Positions 7,173-15,341 of a stretch of 49,252 nt of DNA are shown one piece after another. Both the position numbers and the translations under genes were made by a program. The notes beneath the pieces are model-generated. The model had not been told where the DNA came from. It did no database searches and saw only the letters and a program-made list of their open reading frames with translations. Source of the DNA: CAYFJO01 sp964343305 (GTDB lineage Bacteria; Planctomycetota; Planctomycetia; Pirellulales; Pirellulaceae); NCBI GenBank assembly GCA_964343305.1, contig CAYFJO010000027.1, forward strand, positions 1-49,252. Reading direction: 5' to 3'. The stretch's first letter is position 1; every line of letters begins with the position of its first letter.

Positions 7173-9020
7173 ATGTTTCAATTCCTTGCCATGACACAGG
7201 CCGGTTGCCGCCGGTCATTCCCGTGTCGTTTACTACATAGAATAACTACATTCACTTTCTTGGTGGTTGTAGCATTCGTTCCACAACACATTTTTGCGAA
7301 ACCAGTTAACGCCGCGCCAAGCGATCGTCCGAACATCGTACTGATCATGGCTGACGACATGGGGTACGGTGATCTTGGCGTCACTGGGAATCCCACCATT
7401 CGCACGCCGAATCTCGATGCGATGTCCCGCCGAAGTGCCTCGATGTCGACGTTCTATGTCAGTCCCGTTTGTGCGCCGACGCGGGCCTGCTTGATGACAG
7501 GCCGGTACAACTATCGCACTCGCTGTATCGACACATATATCGGACGCGCGATGATGGATACCTCCGAGGTGACGATTGCTGAGCTCCTTGGCGACAACGG
7601 ATACGTGACCGGGATCTTTGGCAAATGGCATCTGGGCGACTGTTACCCGATGCGGCCGATGGACCAGGGATTTCAGGAGTCATTAGTCCATCGAGGCGGG
7701 GGCATCGGTCAGCCGTCTGATCCGACCGGCGCTGAGGGTAAATACACCAACCCGATTCTGTTCCGCAACGGTGTCGCTGAACCACAGAAAGGCTATTGCA
7801 CCGACGTCTACTACACTAACGCGATGCGGTTCATTGAAAAGTCCACCAAACAGAAAGAACCGTTCTTTGTTTACTTGCCCGACAACTGCCCCCACGGTCC
7901 GTTTCATGATGTCCCGGCCACTGACTTGGCGGCTTACAAGAAACTGGATCTAAATAATTCGGCATTCCCGCAGGACAAAGGACACAAGCTGCCGGCAAAA
8001 GCGGACGTCGAAAAACGGGCTCGCATCTTTGCGATGATCACCAACGTCGATCGCAACGTCGGCCGATTACAGAAGAAGTTGGAGTCGCTCGGCATCAGCG
8101 ACAACACGATCGTCATATTCATGGTCGACAACGGTCCCAACGGCCGTCGTTACGTCGCGGGCTTCAACGGCAACAAAAGCACGGTTTGGGAAGGCGGCAT
8201 TCGTTCGCCGTTCTTCGTGCATTGGCCGGCGCGGCTCAAGGCGGGGCACACGTCTGACATCCCTTCCGCTCACATCGATGTACTACCGACGTTGCTCGCC
8301 GCCACGGGAATTGCCAAGCCAAAAGATCTCAAGCTCGACGGCCGCAGCATGCTGCCGTTCCTTGAAGGTAAGCCGGTCAGCATCCGAGAGCGTCATTTGG
8401 TGATCCAATCGCATCGAGGCGATCGACCCGTTGCCTACCACAACTTTATGATCCGCAACGGACGATGGAAGTTGGTGCATCCGAGCGGCTTTGGGCGCGA
8501 GTCCTTCGACGGCCCACCGAAGTTCCAACTCTTCGACCTTTCCGCGGATCCGTTTGAACTGCACGACCTGGCCGCGTCCAAGCTAGACGTGGTGAAAGAA
8601 ATGCAAGCCGAGTACGACCTGTGGTTCGCGGATGTTAGCTCGATGCGCCGTGACAATTACGCGCCGCCGCGCATCCATGTCGGCACTCAATTCGAAAACC
8701 CCGTTGTGCTGACGCGACAGGACTGGCGTCACACGCAGGGCCGTCCCTGGGCGCGCGACTCGATGGGCCACTGGCTGCTGACGGCGACGAAAGGCGCCTA
8801 CGACGTGCGATGTCGGTTTTCATCCAGTCCAGACACAGGAACCGCGACCCTTCGAATCAACGACAACGTGCTCACCGTCAAACTTCCACCGAACGCATCG
8901 ACGTGCGAGTTTCTTGGTGTGGGCGTCGCAGACGGAAATGTGAAACTCGAAGTCGAGCTACAACACGGCGAAAAACGCCGTGGCGTGCATCAGACCGATT
9001 TTGAAAAAAAGACTCGGTAG
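7173..9020 (+). CDS. Secreted arylsulfatase-type sulfatase
   Basis: A 615-aa S1-family sulfatase. I chose the ATG at 7173 because GAGAGG lies just upstream and a long signal peptide follows (TFTFLVVVAFVPQHIFA); the frame is open further upstream but without support. The metal site is RPNIVLIMADDMGYGDLGV, the formylglycine signature VCAPTRACLMTGRYNYRT (CxPxR with Cys), and other conserved blocks are GIFGKWHLGD and FMVDNGPNGRRY. After about residue 490 a beta-rich C-terminal domain follows. It hydrolyses a sulfate ester outside the cytoplasm, substrate unknown. It opens a four-gene co-directional run with gaps of 47, 88 and 32 bp, so it is likely co-expressed with the hydrolase and redox proteins downstream. 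It needs an FGE; the only FGE-like domain in the window is on the kinase at 46172. Confidence 0.93.
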   Translation: MFQFLAMTQAGCRRSFPCRLLHRITTFTFLVVVAFVPQHIFAKPVNAAPSDRPNIVLIMADDMGYGDLGVTGNPTIRTPNLDAMSRRSASMSTFYVSPVCAPTRACLMTGRYNYRTRCIDTYIGRAMMDTSEVTIAELLGDNGYVTGIFGKWHLGDCYPMRPMDQGFQESLVHRGGGIGQPSDPTGAEGKYTNPILFRNGVAEPQKGYCTDVYYTNAMRFIEKSTKQKEPFFVYLPDNCPHGPFHDVPATDLAAYKKLDLNNSAFPQDKGHKLPAKADVEKRARIFAMITNVDRNVGRLQKKLESLGISDNTIVIFMVDNGPNGRRYVAGFNGNKSTVWEGGIRSPFFVHWPARLKAGHTSDIPSAHIDVLPTLLAATGIAKPKDLKLDGRSMLPFLEGKPVSIRERHLVIQSHRGDRPVAYHNFMIRNGRWKLVHPSGFGRESFDGPPKFQLFDLSADPFELHDLAASKLDVVKEMQAEYDLWFADVSSMRRDNYAPPRIHVGTQFENPVVLTRQDWRHTQGRPWARDSMGHWLLTATKGAYDVRCRFSSSPDTGTATLRINDNVLTVKLPPNASTCEFLGVGVADGNVKLEVELQHGEKRRGVHQTDFEKKTR

Positions 9021-9067
9021 CTCGCAGGCCCAAGCAAGAAAACAACTCACACAATAGGATTGACACC

Positions 9068-10423
9068 ATGCCTCCACGAACGATTTCTTCTCTATATTTC
9101 ACGGCAATTCTTTTCATTGCGCTGCCCACGGCATCGTTTGCTCAGAAACCACCATACGACGTCTTTCCGGAGGCCGACCCACCTTACTACCGCGTACGTT
9201 ATGAAGCTTCAAAGCAGCCTGGTGAGTTGATCTTTCCGGTCAACTATACGATCTGGATTCCCAAGGACGTGAAGAAGCTTCGTGGCGTGGTGGTGCATCA
9301 ACACGGTTGCGGCGAGGGATCGTGCCGGTCGGGCCTGACGGGTGCCTACGACCTGCACTGGCAGGCCCTGGCAAAGAAACATGACTGTGCTTTGCTTGCT
9401 CCATCCTACGAGCAACCACAGGGTGCCAACTGTCAAATGTGGTGCGATCCGCGAAACGGTTCCGATGCCACGTTTCAGAAGTGTCTAGTCGATCTCGGCA
9501 AGAAGTCGGGCCATCCCGAGCTGGCCACAGCGCCGTGGGCGTTGTGGGGACATAGTGGCGGCGGGCATTGGGCGGGCGGCATGGTGATGTTGCACCCGGA
9601 ACGTGTTGCAGCCGCGTGGCTGCGATCGGGCGTCCCGCTGTTGAAGGCGAACCCCGATCGTCCCGAAATCAAAGTACATACTTTGCCCGACGCCGCGCTA
9701 CGAGTGCCGGTGATGTGTAATCCAGGCACGAAAGAAGGCGTAACCATCAAAGACGGCCGGTTCGCACGCGTGTGGCCCGCCAATGAGACCTTCTTCAACG
9801 AGGTCCGTGGCAATGGCGGACTGATTGGCGTGGCGGTCGATCCATTAACCGCTCACGAATGCGGCAACCAGCGCTACTTCGCCATCCCGTGGCTTAATGC
9901 TTGCCTCAACCTTCGTCTTCCCAAAGCCAGCGGCAAAATGCTCAGCGATATGCCGACCGACGACGTGTGGCTCGCCAGCCCAACCGGTCTTGAGGCCGTC
10001 CCCGCCGCAAAATTCGGAGGTGCCCCGCTAAGAGCCGCGTGGCTGCCAAACGAATCCGTCGCGCGAGGTTGGATGCAGTACGTTAAGGACACCAAGGTGG
10101 CCGACACCACGCCGCCACCCGTGCCGACCCACTTGCAAGTGAATGGCAACAAACTGACTTGGCGAGCCGAAGCCGATCTCGAAAGCGGCCTGGCCCATTT
10201 CATCATCCAGCGCGACGGCAAGTTTCTCGCCAACTTGCCAGATGAAGGCAAAAACCGCTTCGGGCGCCCCATCTTCCAAAACCTGCAATACAGCGACACG
10301 CCTACGCAGCCCCTCGTTCCGATGCGCTTCACCGACGCAAAGGCCGAGCCTGGCAAGAAGCACACCTATCGCGTGATCGCGGTGAACACAGCGGGCCTGA
10401 AATCAAAGCCATCAGTGGACTGA
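9068..10423 (+). CDS. Secreted alpha/beta hydrolase with Fn3-like C-terminus
   Basis: A 451-aa exported protein. The signal peptide ends near ASFAQ. The core has alpha/beta-hydrolase features: an early strand GVVVHQHGCGEG (oxyanion region) and the nucleophile elbow LWGHSGGGHWAGGM with Ser at about residue 162. His-rich stretches later (DPLTAHECGNQRY) may supply the catalytic His. From about residue 345 a beta-sandwich follows (TTPPPVPTHLQVNGNKLTWR up to HTYRVIAVNTAGLKSK), which looks like a fibronectin type III module. Probably an esterase acting on a polysaccharide or its substituents, as suggested by the sulfatase 47 bp upstream. Substrate not determinable. AGGA lies shortly before the ATG. 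Confidence 0.82.
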   Translation: MPPRTISSLYFTAILFIALPTASFAQKPPYDVFPEADPPYYRVRYEASKQPGELIFPVNYTIWIPKDVKKLRGVVVHQHGCGEGSCRSGLTGAYDLHWQALAKKHDCALLAPSYEQPQGANCQMWCDPRNGSDATFQKCLVDLGKKSGHPELATAPWALWGHSGGGHWAGGMVMLHPERVAAAWLRSGVPLLKANPDRPEIKVHTLPDAALRVPVMCNPGTKEGVTIKDGRFARVWPANETFFNEVRGNGGLIGVAVDPLTAHECGNQRYFAIPWLNACLNLRLPKASGKMLSDMPTDDVWLASPTGLEAVPAAKFGGAPLRAAWLPNESVARGWMQYVKDTKVADTTPPPVPTHLQVNGNKLTWRAEADLESGLAHFIIQRDGKFLANLPDEGKNRFGRPIFQNLQYSDTPTQPLVPMRFTDAKAEPGKKHTYRVIAVNTAGLKSKPSVD

Positions 10424-10511
10424 GTGTTAGGGAATAGATATCAAGTGATTGCGTTGTTCGCAAAGTGCTTACTCGTTTGATAGAGTCTAATTCATTTTGA
10501 GGAAGAGATTT

Positions 10512-13500
10512 ATGGTTTTTCGATTGACGTGGGTCAGCGCCATGTTGCTCGTGTGGATTACTTTCACCAGTTTGTCGATCGCGGCGGATTCGAAGCCTGG
10601 GCTCATCGCGACTTATTCAGACGCAAATGACAAAGTTAGTCGCGTTGTCGGTTTGCCGAATTTCAGGCTGCAGACTTCGGACAGCATTCATCCGCAGGTC
10701 GATCCCGTGTTCACTGCTGAATGGAATGGTGTGCTAAGAATTGACCGAGCGGGTCGATATCGTGTGGTCGGCGACGGCGCCGATGTGCAGGTCAACGGCA
10801 ATCCAGCGGTCGAACTGACAAATCTTGCAACGGGCGAACATCCACTGCGCATCAAGTTCAATCGAGTGAAAGACGACGTTCGCCTGGAGCTTAGGTGGGA
10901 GAGCGAGTTCTTTCGAAGCGAACCGGTGCCAAGTGCCGTGTTGCGACACGTGGACCCGCCGGCGGCGATCGACAAACAGGATTCGATCGAGCACGGGCGA
11001 TTCTTATTCGCCGAACTAGGTTGCGCGAATTGCCACACGGCGAGCGACTGGAAACTACGATCGCGACGTGGACCGGACCTTTCGAGCGTCGGCTCGCGGA
11101 TCACCGCTGGTTGGCTCTTCGAATGGTTGAAGAATCCGCACAGTTACCGCAAGTCGGCAGTGATGCCTGTGTGTCTCGACACTGAAAAAGATCGAGCCGA
11201 CGTGACGGCGTTCCTGATGTCGCTCAAATCAGGATCGGCAGCGAGTGATGGCTCGGCAAACTTGGAAACAATCGAAGCGGGACGTACCCTGTTTGAGCAA
11301 GTTGGTTGTGCGAAGTGTCACGACAAGGAAAACAACCTCGACGCGGTCGGTTCCAAGTACGCGTCGGCAAGCAAGTTGGCCGAATTCATTGCCAATCCAC
11401 ATGCGACCGATCCACACGGCCGCATGCCGCAGTTGTTCACGCCGGTTGAACGACATCTCACCGGATCTGTGGCGGCGTTTTTGTTTCACGAAAAGAAGCT
11501 CGACGAACCATATGCAGAAGCACCAAAAGGCGACGCAAAGCGAGGCGCTAGGTTGTTCGCATCGAATGGCTGTGCGAGTTGCCATGCGGTGAACAGCTTG
11601 GCGATTTTCAAGGACGACCTGCTCGCAGGCCCTGCGTTTGGTCAGTCGTCCGGATTGCCACTTCGTCATTACTGGGACTTTGATTCCGCCGACACGCCAG
11701 TCGTTCAAGACAAAGTGACTGGTCGGACGGAAAAGGTGGATGGTCGCAAAGCGTTTGCAAAGTCGGCCGACCATCGCGGAAGCGCCTTTGACTTCAACGG
11801 CCGGACCTTCATCGAACTCCCACACTTTCATCGGCCGGACACGATGACGATTTCGGTTTGGGTGAATACGACTCAGGGCGGATCAATCATCACCTGGGGC
11901 CGACCAGGTGGCGGTCGGCGTGGTTCTCGCGAACTGCGCATGAATATCGGACAGGACGGTCGGAATTCCGTTTGCTACGGGGAATACAACTCCGATGGCG
12001 GTTGGAAGCCGGTGATTGTTCGGCCGACCGATGTCAACCTGATCGACGGCAAATGGCACCACATCGTTGTCGTCCGCCAAGGCGAATCGATCCAGCATTA
12101 CGTTGACGGAAAGCTCAAGGGCGGCGGGAAAGCACAAAAAGGCGGCGGTGACTACACGGATCGGCTGCTGATCGGAGCACTCGGTTTGCAAGCCAATCCT
12201 TCGAATCGCTTTAAGGGACTGATGGACGATCTATCCGTTTGGCAGATGGCACTGTCGACTGATCAGATTGTGGCGTTGGCTGCCGGTCGCTCGCCGATGA
12301 AGTTGGCGCGTCCAGAACAAACCGAGATCAAGGCGTTCAACGTCGAGTCCGGCTGTCTGTCATCGAACGTCAAGCGGCCACTACCCGACTATCAACTCGG
12401 CGAGTCGGATCGCAGCGTTTTACAGCGGTTCCTAACGACCGTCCAACCAAGAGAAGGCAGCTCGTACCACAACGCTCCGCTGGTGCTTCACGATCTCCGC
12501 ATCCGCCAGTTCCGCTGCACAAAGTGCCACGAGCTAAACGATCAAAACATTCAGAAGGGCGTTGCGGTTGATGAACAAGGCCGCATCGTGCGTGTCGAGC
12601 GGCCGCCGCGTTTGACTGGTGCCGGAGCCAAGTTGACGTCGTCCTGGTTGCGAGACGTGTTGCTGGATAAGAAGCGGAACCGTCCATGGTTGAATCTGCG
12701 AATGCCACACTTTGGCGAAAGCGTCAGTGACCTACCTGAGTTAATCTCAGGCGCCGCTGGTTCTTCGGCGGAGCCAGCTACCACTAAGCCGGATCGAAGC
12801 CTGGCGACTGGCGGGCTGGAGATGATCGGTGTCCGACGCGGCAAGGTCTCGTGCATCACTTGCCACGATTACCGCGGCATCAATCGACGCAAAGACGGCG
12901 TAGTGCCCGCACCGGATCTTGCGGACGCCGGGCGTACAGTACGTTACGAATGGTTCGACCGTTGGATGCACGATCCACAGCGACTCCAACAGGGAACGTC
13001 GATGCCGCAATTGTTCCTCGACTTGAGTTCGGAAGAGCGGGAACTGCGAATCGCGCAACTGTGGTCCGCACTCTACTACCAGCGGGAGTTGCCGCTGCCC
13101 AAGGGAGTGCTCGACCAGAAAACCGAAGGCACGCGGATCGTCGTGAAAGACACACCGGTCATTTTTCGCATGGCGACGGTTACGCCCGTCGGAAAAATTG
13201 ACCGAGCCATCAACGTCGGCATTCCCGGCGGTCTGAACTACACGTTCGACGCCGTGAGCTGTCAATTGAAATTCGCGTGGAAGGGCGACTTTATCGACGC
13301 TGGACCGGCGTGGAATGGTCGCGGCGGCAATCCCGTGTCCGCCAAGGGCGAGAAACTCGTCGCCCTGCAGTCCGGTCACACAATTCGGATTGGCGAGGCA
13401 TCCGAAGCCACATCGCCGCGGTTTGTCGGATACCGACTCGAAAATCACACGCCGGTTTTTCGCTATCGAATCAATGACGTACTCGTTGAGCATCGCATCA

Positions 13501-13694
13501 ACGTGTTGGATTCGCGAGTGACTCAGAAGTTTGTGGTTCGTGGAGCCGCTGGCGACGTGTTCTACGAGGGCAACGGTGATGCAAATTTCGGTTCGCCGAC
13601 CGGCGAACGTCACGGCGACACCATTGGGTATCCCAAGGAAGACGTTGTGGAGTTCGAAATCGAAATGCCGTTCAGCGACTCGTCCGGCAAGTAA
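10512..13694 (+). CDS. Multi-haem cytochrome c / LamG-domain secreted protein
   Basis: A 1060-aa exported protein. The ATG at 10512 is preceded by GAGGAAGAG; a TTG five codons earlier is less likely. After the signal peptide (about 1-25) a PA14-like beta segment occurs (FTAEWNGVLRIDRAGRYRVV). Five haem-binding CxxCH sites follow: CANCH (~171), CAKCH (~265), CASCH (~353), CTKCH (~668) and CITCH (~780). Between the third and fourth sits a concanavalin/LamG-like domain (about 390-590: GSAFDFNGRTFIELPHF, WHHIVVVRQGESIQHYVDG). The remainder is beta-rich. It is probably a periplasmic or surface electron-transfer protein that also binds carbohydrate. The next gene (32 bp downstream) is a propeller dehydrogenase-like protein, a natural electron donor. 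Redox role follows from haem motifs; the partners are inferred. Confidence 0.9.
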   Translation: MVFRLTWVSAMLLVWITFTSLSIAADSKPGLIATYSDANDKVSRVVGLPNFRLQTSDSIHPQVDPVFTAEWNGVLRIDRAGRYRVVGDGADVQVNGNPAVELTNLATGEHPLRIKFNRVKDDVRLELRWESEFFRSEPVPSAVLRHVDPPAAIDKQDSIEHGRFLFAELGCANCHTASDWKLRSRRGPDLSSVGSRITAGWLFEWLKNPHSYRKSAVMPVCLDTEKDRADVTAFLMSLKSGSAASDGSANLETIEAGRTLFEQVGCAKCHDKENNLDAVGSKYASASKLAEFIANPHATDPHGRMPQLFTPVERHLTGSVAAFLFHEKKLDEPYAEAPKGDAKRGARLFASNGCASCHAVNSLAIFKDDLLAGPAFGQSSGLPLRHYWDFDSADTPVVQDKVTGRTEKVDGRKAFAKSADHRGSAFDFNGRTFIELPHFHRPDTMTISVWVNTTQGGSIITWGRPGGGRRGSRELRMNIGQDGRNSVCYGEYNSDGGWKPVIVRPTDVNLIDGKWHHIVVVRQGESIQHYVDGKLKGGGKAQKGGGDYTDRLLIGALGLQANPSNRFKGLMDDLSVWQMALSTDQIVALAAGRSPMKLARPEQTEIKAFNVESGCLSSNVKRPLPDYQLGESDRSVLQRFLTTVQPREGSSYHNAPLVLHDLRIRQFRCTKCHELNDQNIQKGVAVDEQGRIVRVERPPRLTGAGAKLTSSWLRDVLLDKKRNRPWLNLRMPHFGESVSDLPELISGAAGSSAEPATTKPDRSLATGGLEMIGVRRGKVSCITCHDYRGINRRKDGVVPAPDLADAGRTVRYEWFDRWMHDPQRLQQGTSMPQLFLDLSSEERELRIAQLWSALYYQRELPLPKGVLDQKTEGTRIVVKDTPVIFRMATVTPVGKIDRAINVGIPGGLNYTFDAVSCQLKFAWKGDFIDAGPAWNGRGGNPVSAKGEKLVALQSGHTIRIGEASEATSPRFVGYRLENHTPVFRYRINDVLVEHRINVLDSRVTQKFVVRGAAGDVFYEGNGDANFGSPTGERHGDTIGYPKEDVVEFEIEMPFSDSSGK

Positions 13695-13726
13695 CAATGT
13701 CATAACAGCAGGTCACGGTAAGAACA

Positions 13727-15157
13727 ATGAAGACCAATTCTCGTCTTTTGGCGATCCTAGTAAACGCGATTCTTCTGTCGCTCACTACATCCGCCCATGC
13801 CCAGTCCTACGTGGTCGAATCGATCAAGGTGCCCGAGGACATCCGACTCGAAGTTGGCGGGATGGGCTTCTGGCCAGACGGTACCTTGGTGATGTGTACT
13901 CGCCGAGGCGAAGTGTGGAAGTACCAGAAGGGACGGTTCGATCGTTACGCATTCGGTCTGCACGAACCGCTCGGGTTACTTGCCGGCAAGCAAGGTGAGC
14001 TTTGGTTGATGCAACGCGGCGAACTGACCCATGTCACGGACGACGACGGCGATGGCCAGGGCGACAACTTTGAAACCATCAATCAAGACTGGGGCTACAC
14101 GGGCAATTACCATCAATACGCCTTCGGGCTGATCCGCGACAAAGAGGGTAACTTCTACGGAACAACGGGGCTAGGTTTTTACCGAGGCGGCGATCGCTTC
14201 AAAGGCACGTGGCTCGGCACGTTGGACGACATCAAGTACCGCGGCTGGGTACTCAAGTTCACGCCCGAAGGGAAATTGATTCCATACGCGCCAGGACTGC
14301 GCGCGCCCAATGGAATCGGTCTTTCACCGGAAGGTGAGATCTTTACGACCGACAACCAGGGCAGTTACATCGCGTGCGGTTGGCTGATGCACGTTCGCGA
14401 AGGCGACTTCCTCGGCCATCCCAGCGGCTTGATCGACGACCCACATTTCAAGGAACCGTGGAAGATGTCTCGCGATGAACTGCTGAAGATCCGCAAGCGA
14501 CCGGCCGCTTTCCTGCCGCATGGTGTGATGGGCAACTCGACCTCGCAACCAATCTGGGACACCACAGGCGGAAGGTTCGGACCGTTCAAAGGTCAGGTCT
14601 TCGTCGGCGATGTTCAGAACGGCCGGCTGTCTCGGATTTGTTTGGAGAAGGTAGACGGTGAATACCAGGGTGCCGCGATCCCGTTTATCTATGACCAATT
14701 CGGCGGCGGTGTGAATCGGCTGATCTTTGACAAGGATGGCGTGTTGTGGGTCGGCTTCACCGGGCGAGGCTGGGCCGCTGGGGAAGGGTTGAAAAAGGTC
14801 ACCTACACCGGAGTTGTTCCACCCGAAATCCTACGGATCAACCTGCTCAAGGATGGCTTCCGCTTGACATTCACAAAGCCAATGGACAAGGTAACCGCAA
14901 GCAACCCGGACAGCTATTCCATCCGACACTTTGAGCTCGCCTGGCAGGCTGCCTACGGGACTTCCCCAAGTGACAGCACGAACGTGAAACCAACGTCAGC
15001 TAAATTATCAGAAGACGGCTTGAGTGTTGATCTCAAACTTCCGGAAGTTTTTTCAGAAAAGATCTACGAATTTCGCGTTGATGCCCTTCGGGCTAAAACG
15101 AGCGCCGCTATTGAGAATCCGTTGGCATTTTACACGTTGAATCGTCTGATCGAGTAA
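13727..15157 (+). CDS. Secreted six-bladed beta-propeller, PQQ/sorbosone-dehydrogenase-like
   Basis: A 476-aa exported protein with a signal peptide ending at AHAQ. Repeated blade-like units (MGFWPDGTLVMCTRRGEVWK, YAFGLIRDKEGNFYGTTGL, APNGIGLSPEGEIFTTDNQG, QVFVGDVQNGRLSRI) match the soluble glucose/sorbosone dehydrogenase-type propellers common in planctomycetes. The Asp-rich loop DDDGDGQGDN is a likely calcium site. The last 110 residues form a beta domain (ILRINLLKDGFRLTFTKPMD) of the bacterial Ig-like kind. PQQ dependence is a family expectation; I see no way to prove it from sequence. It ends the four-gene run, only 32 bp after the multi-haem cytochrome, which supports a dehydrogenase/cytochrome couple acting on a sugar or alcohol. 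Confidence 0.85.
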   Translation: MKTNSRLLAILVNAILLSLTTSAHAQSYVVESIKVPEDIRLEVGGMGFWPDGTLVMCTRRGEVWKYQKGRFDRYAFGLHEPLGLLAGKQGELWLMQRGELTHVTDDDGDGQGDNFETINQDWGYTGNYHQYAFGLIRDKEGNFYGTTGLGFYRGGDRFKGTWLGTLDDIKYRGWVLKFTPEGKLIPYAPGLRAPNGIGLSPEGEIFTTDNQGSYIACGWLMHVREGDFLGHPSGLIDDPHFKEPWKMSRDELLKIRKRPAAFLPHGVMGNSTSQPIWDTTGGRFGPFKGQVFVGDVQNGRLSRICLEKVDGEYQGAAIPFIYDQFGGGVNRLIFDKDGVLWVGFTGRGWAAGEGLKKVTYTGVVPPEILRINLLKDGFRLTFTKPMDKVTASNPDSYSIRHFELAWQAAYGTSPSDSTNVKPTSAKLSEDGLSVDLKLPEVFSEKIYEFRVDALRAKTSAAIENPLAFYTLNRLIE

Positions 15158-15183
15158 TCGCCAGCCCAGAAACATTTCACGCA

Positions 15184-15247
15184 ATGTCTCTCTGCTCATA
15201 ACCTACGATCCGAATGATGGCCCGCAATTCTTCCCTGCTGATAACCC
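15184..15247 (+). repeat. Imperfect ~65-bp repeat, copy A
   Basis: This segment (beginning ATGTCTCTCTGCTCATAACC) matches copy B at 17544-17608 at roughly 80 % of positions, with a few one-base indels. Both copies have the same orientation and bracket the minus-strand glycoside hydrolase gene. Copy A lies between two converging stop codons. Confidence 0.75.
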
Positions 15248-15341
15248 GAGTGATCAGCGCGCGACTTTGAGACAAAGAGACATTGAGGGTCTCGTTACGG
15301 AAGAACGAATGTGCTGCTACTTTGTTTGTGGCTCTGCCGCG

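Noticed and set aside
12747..13703. Long minus-strand frame (318 codons) inside the multi-haem protein gene
   Set aside because: It is a mirror frame of GC-rich coding DNA, rich in Arg/His/Val, and entirely antisense to a domain-bearing gene.
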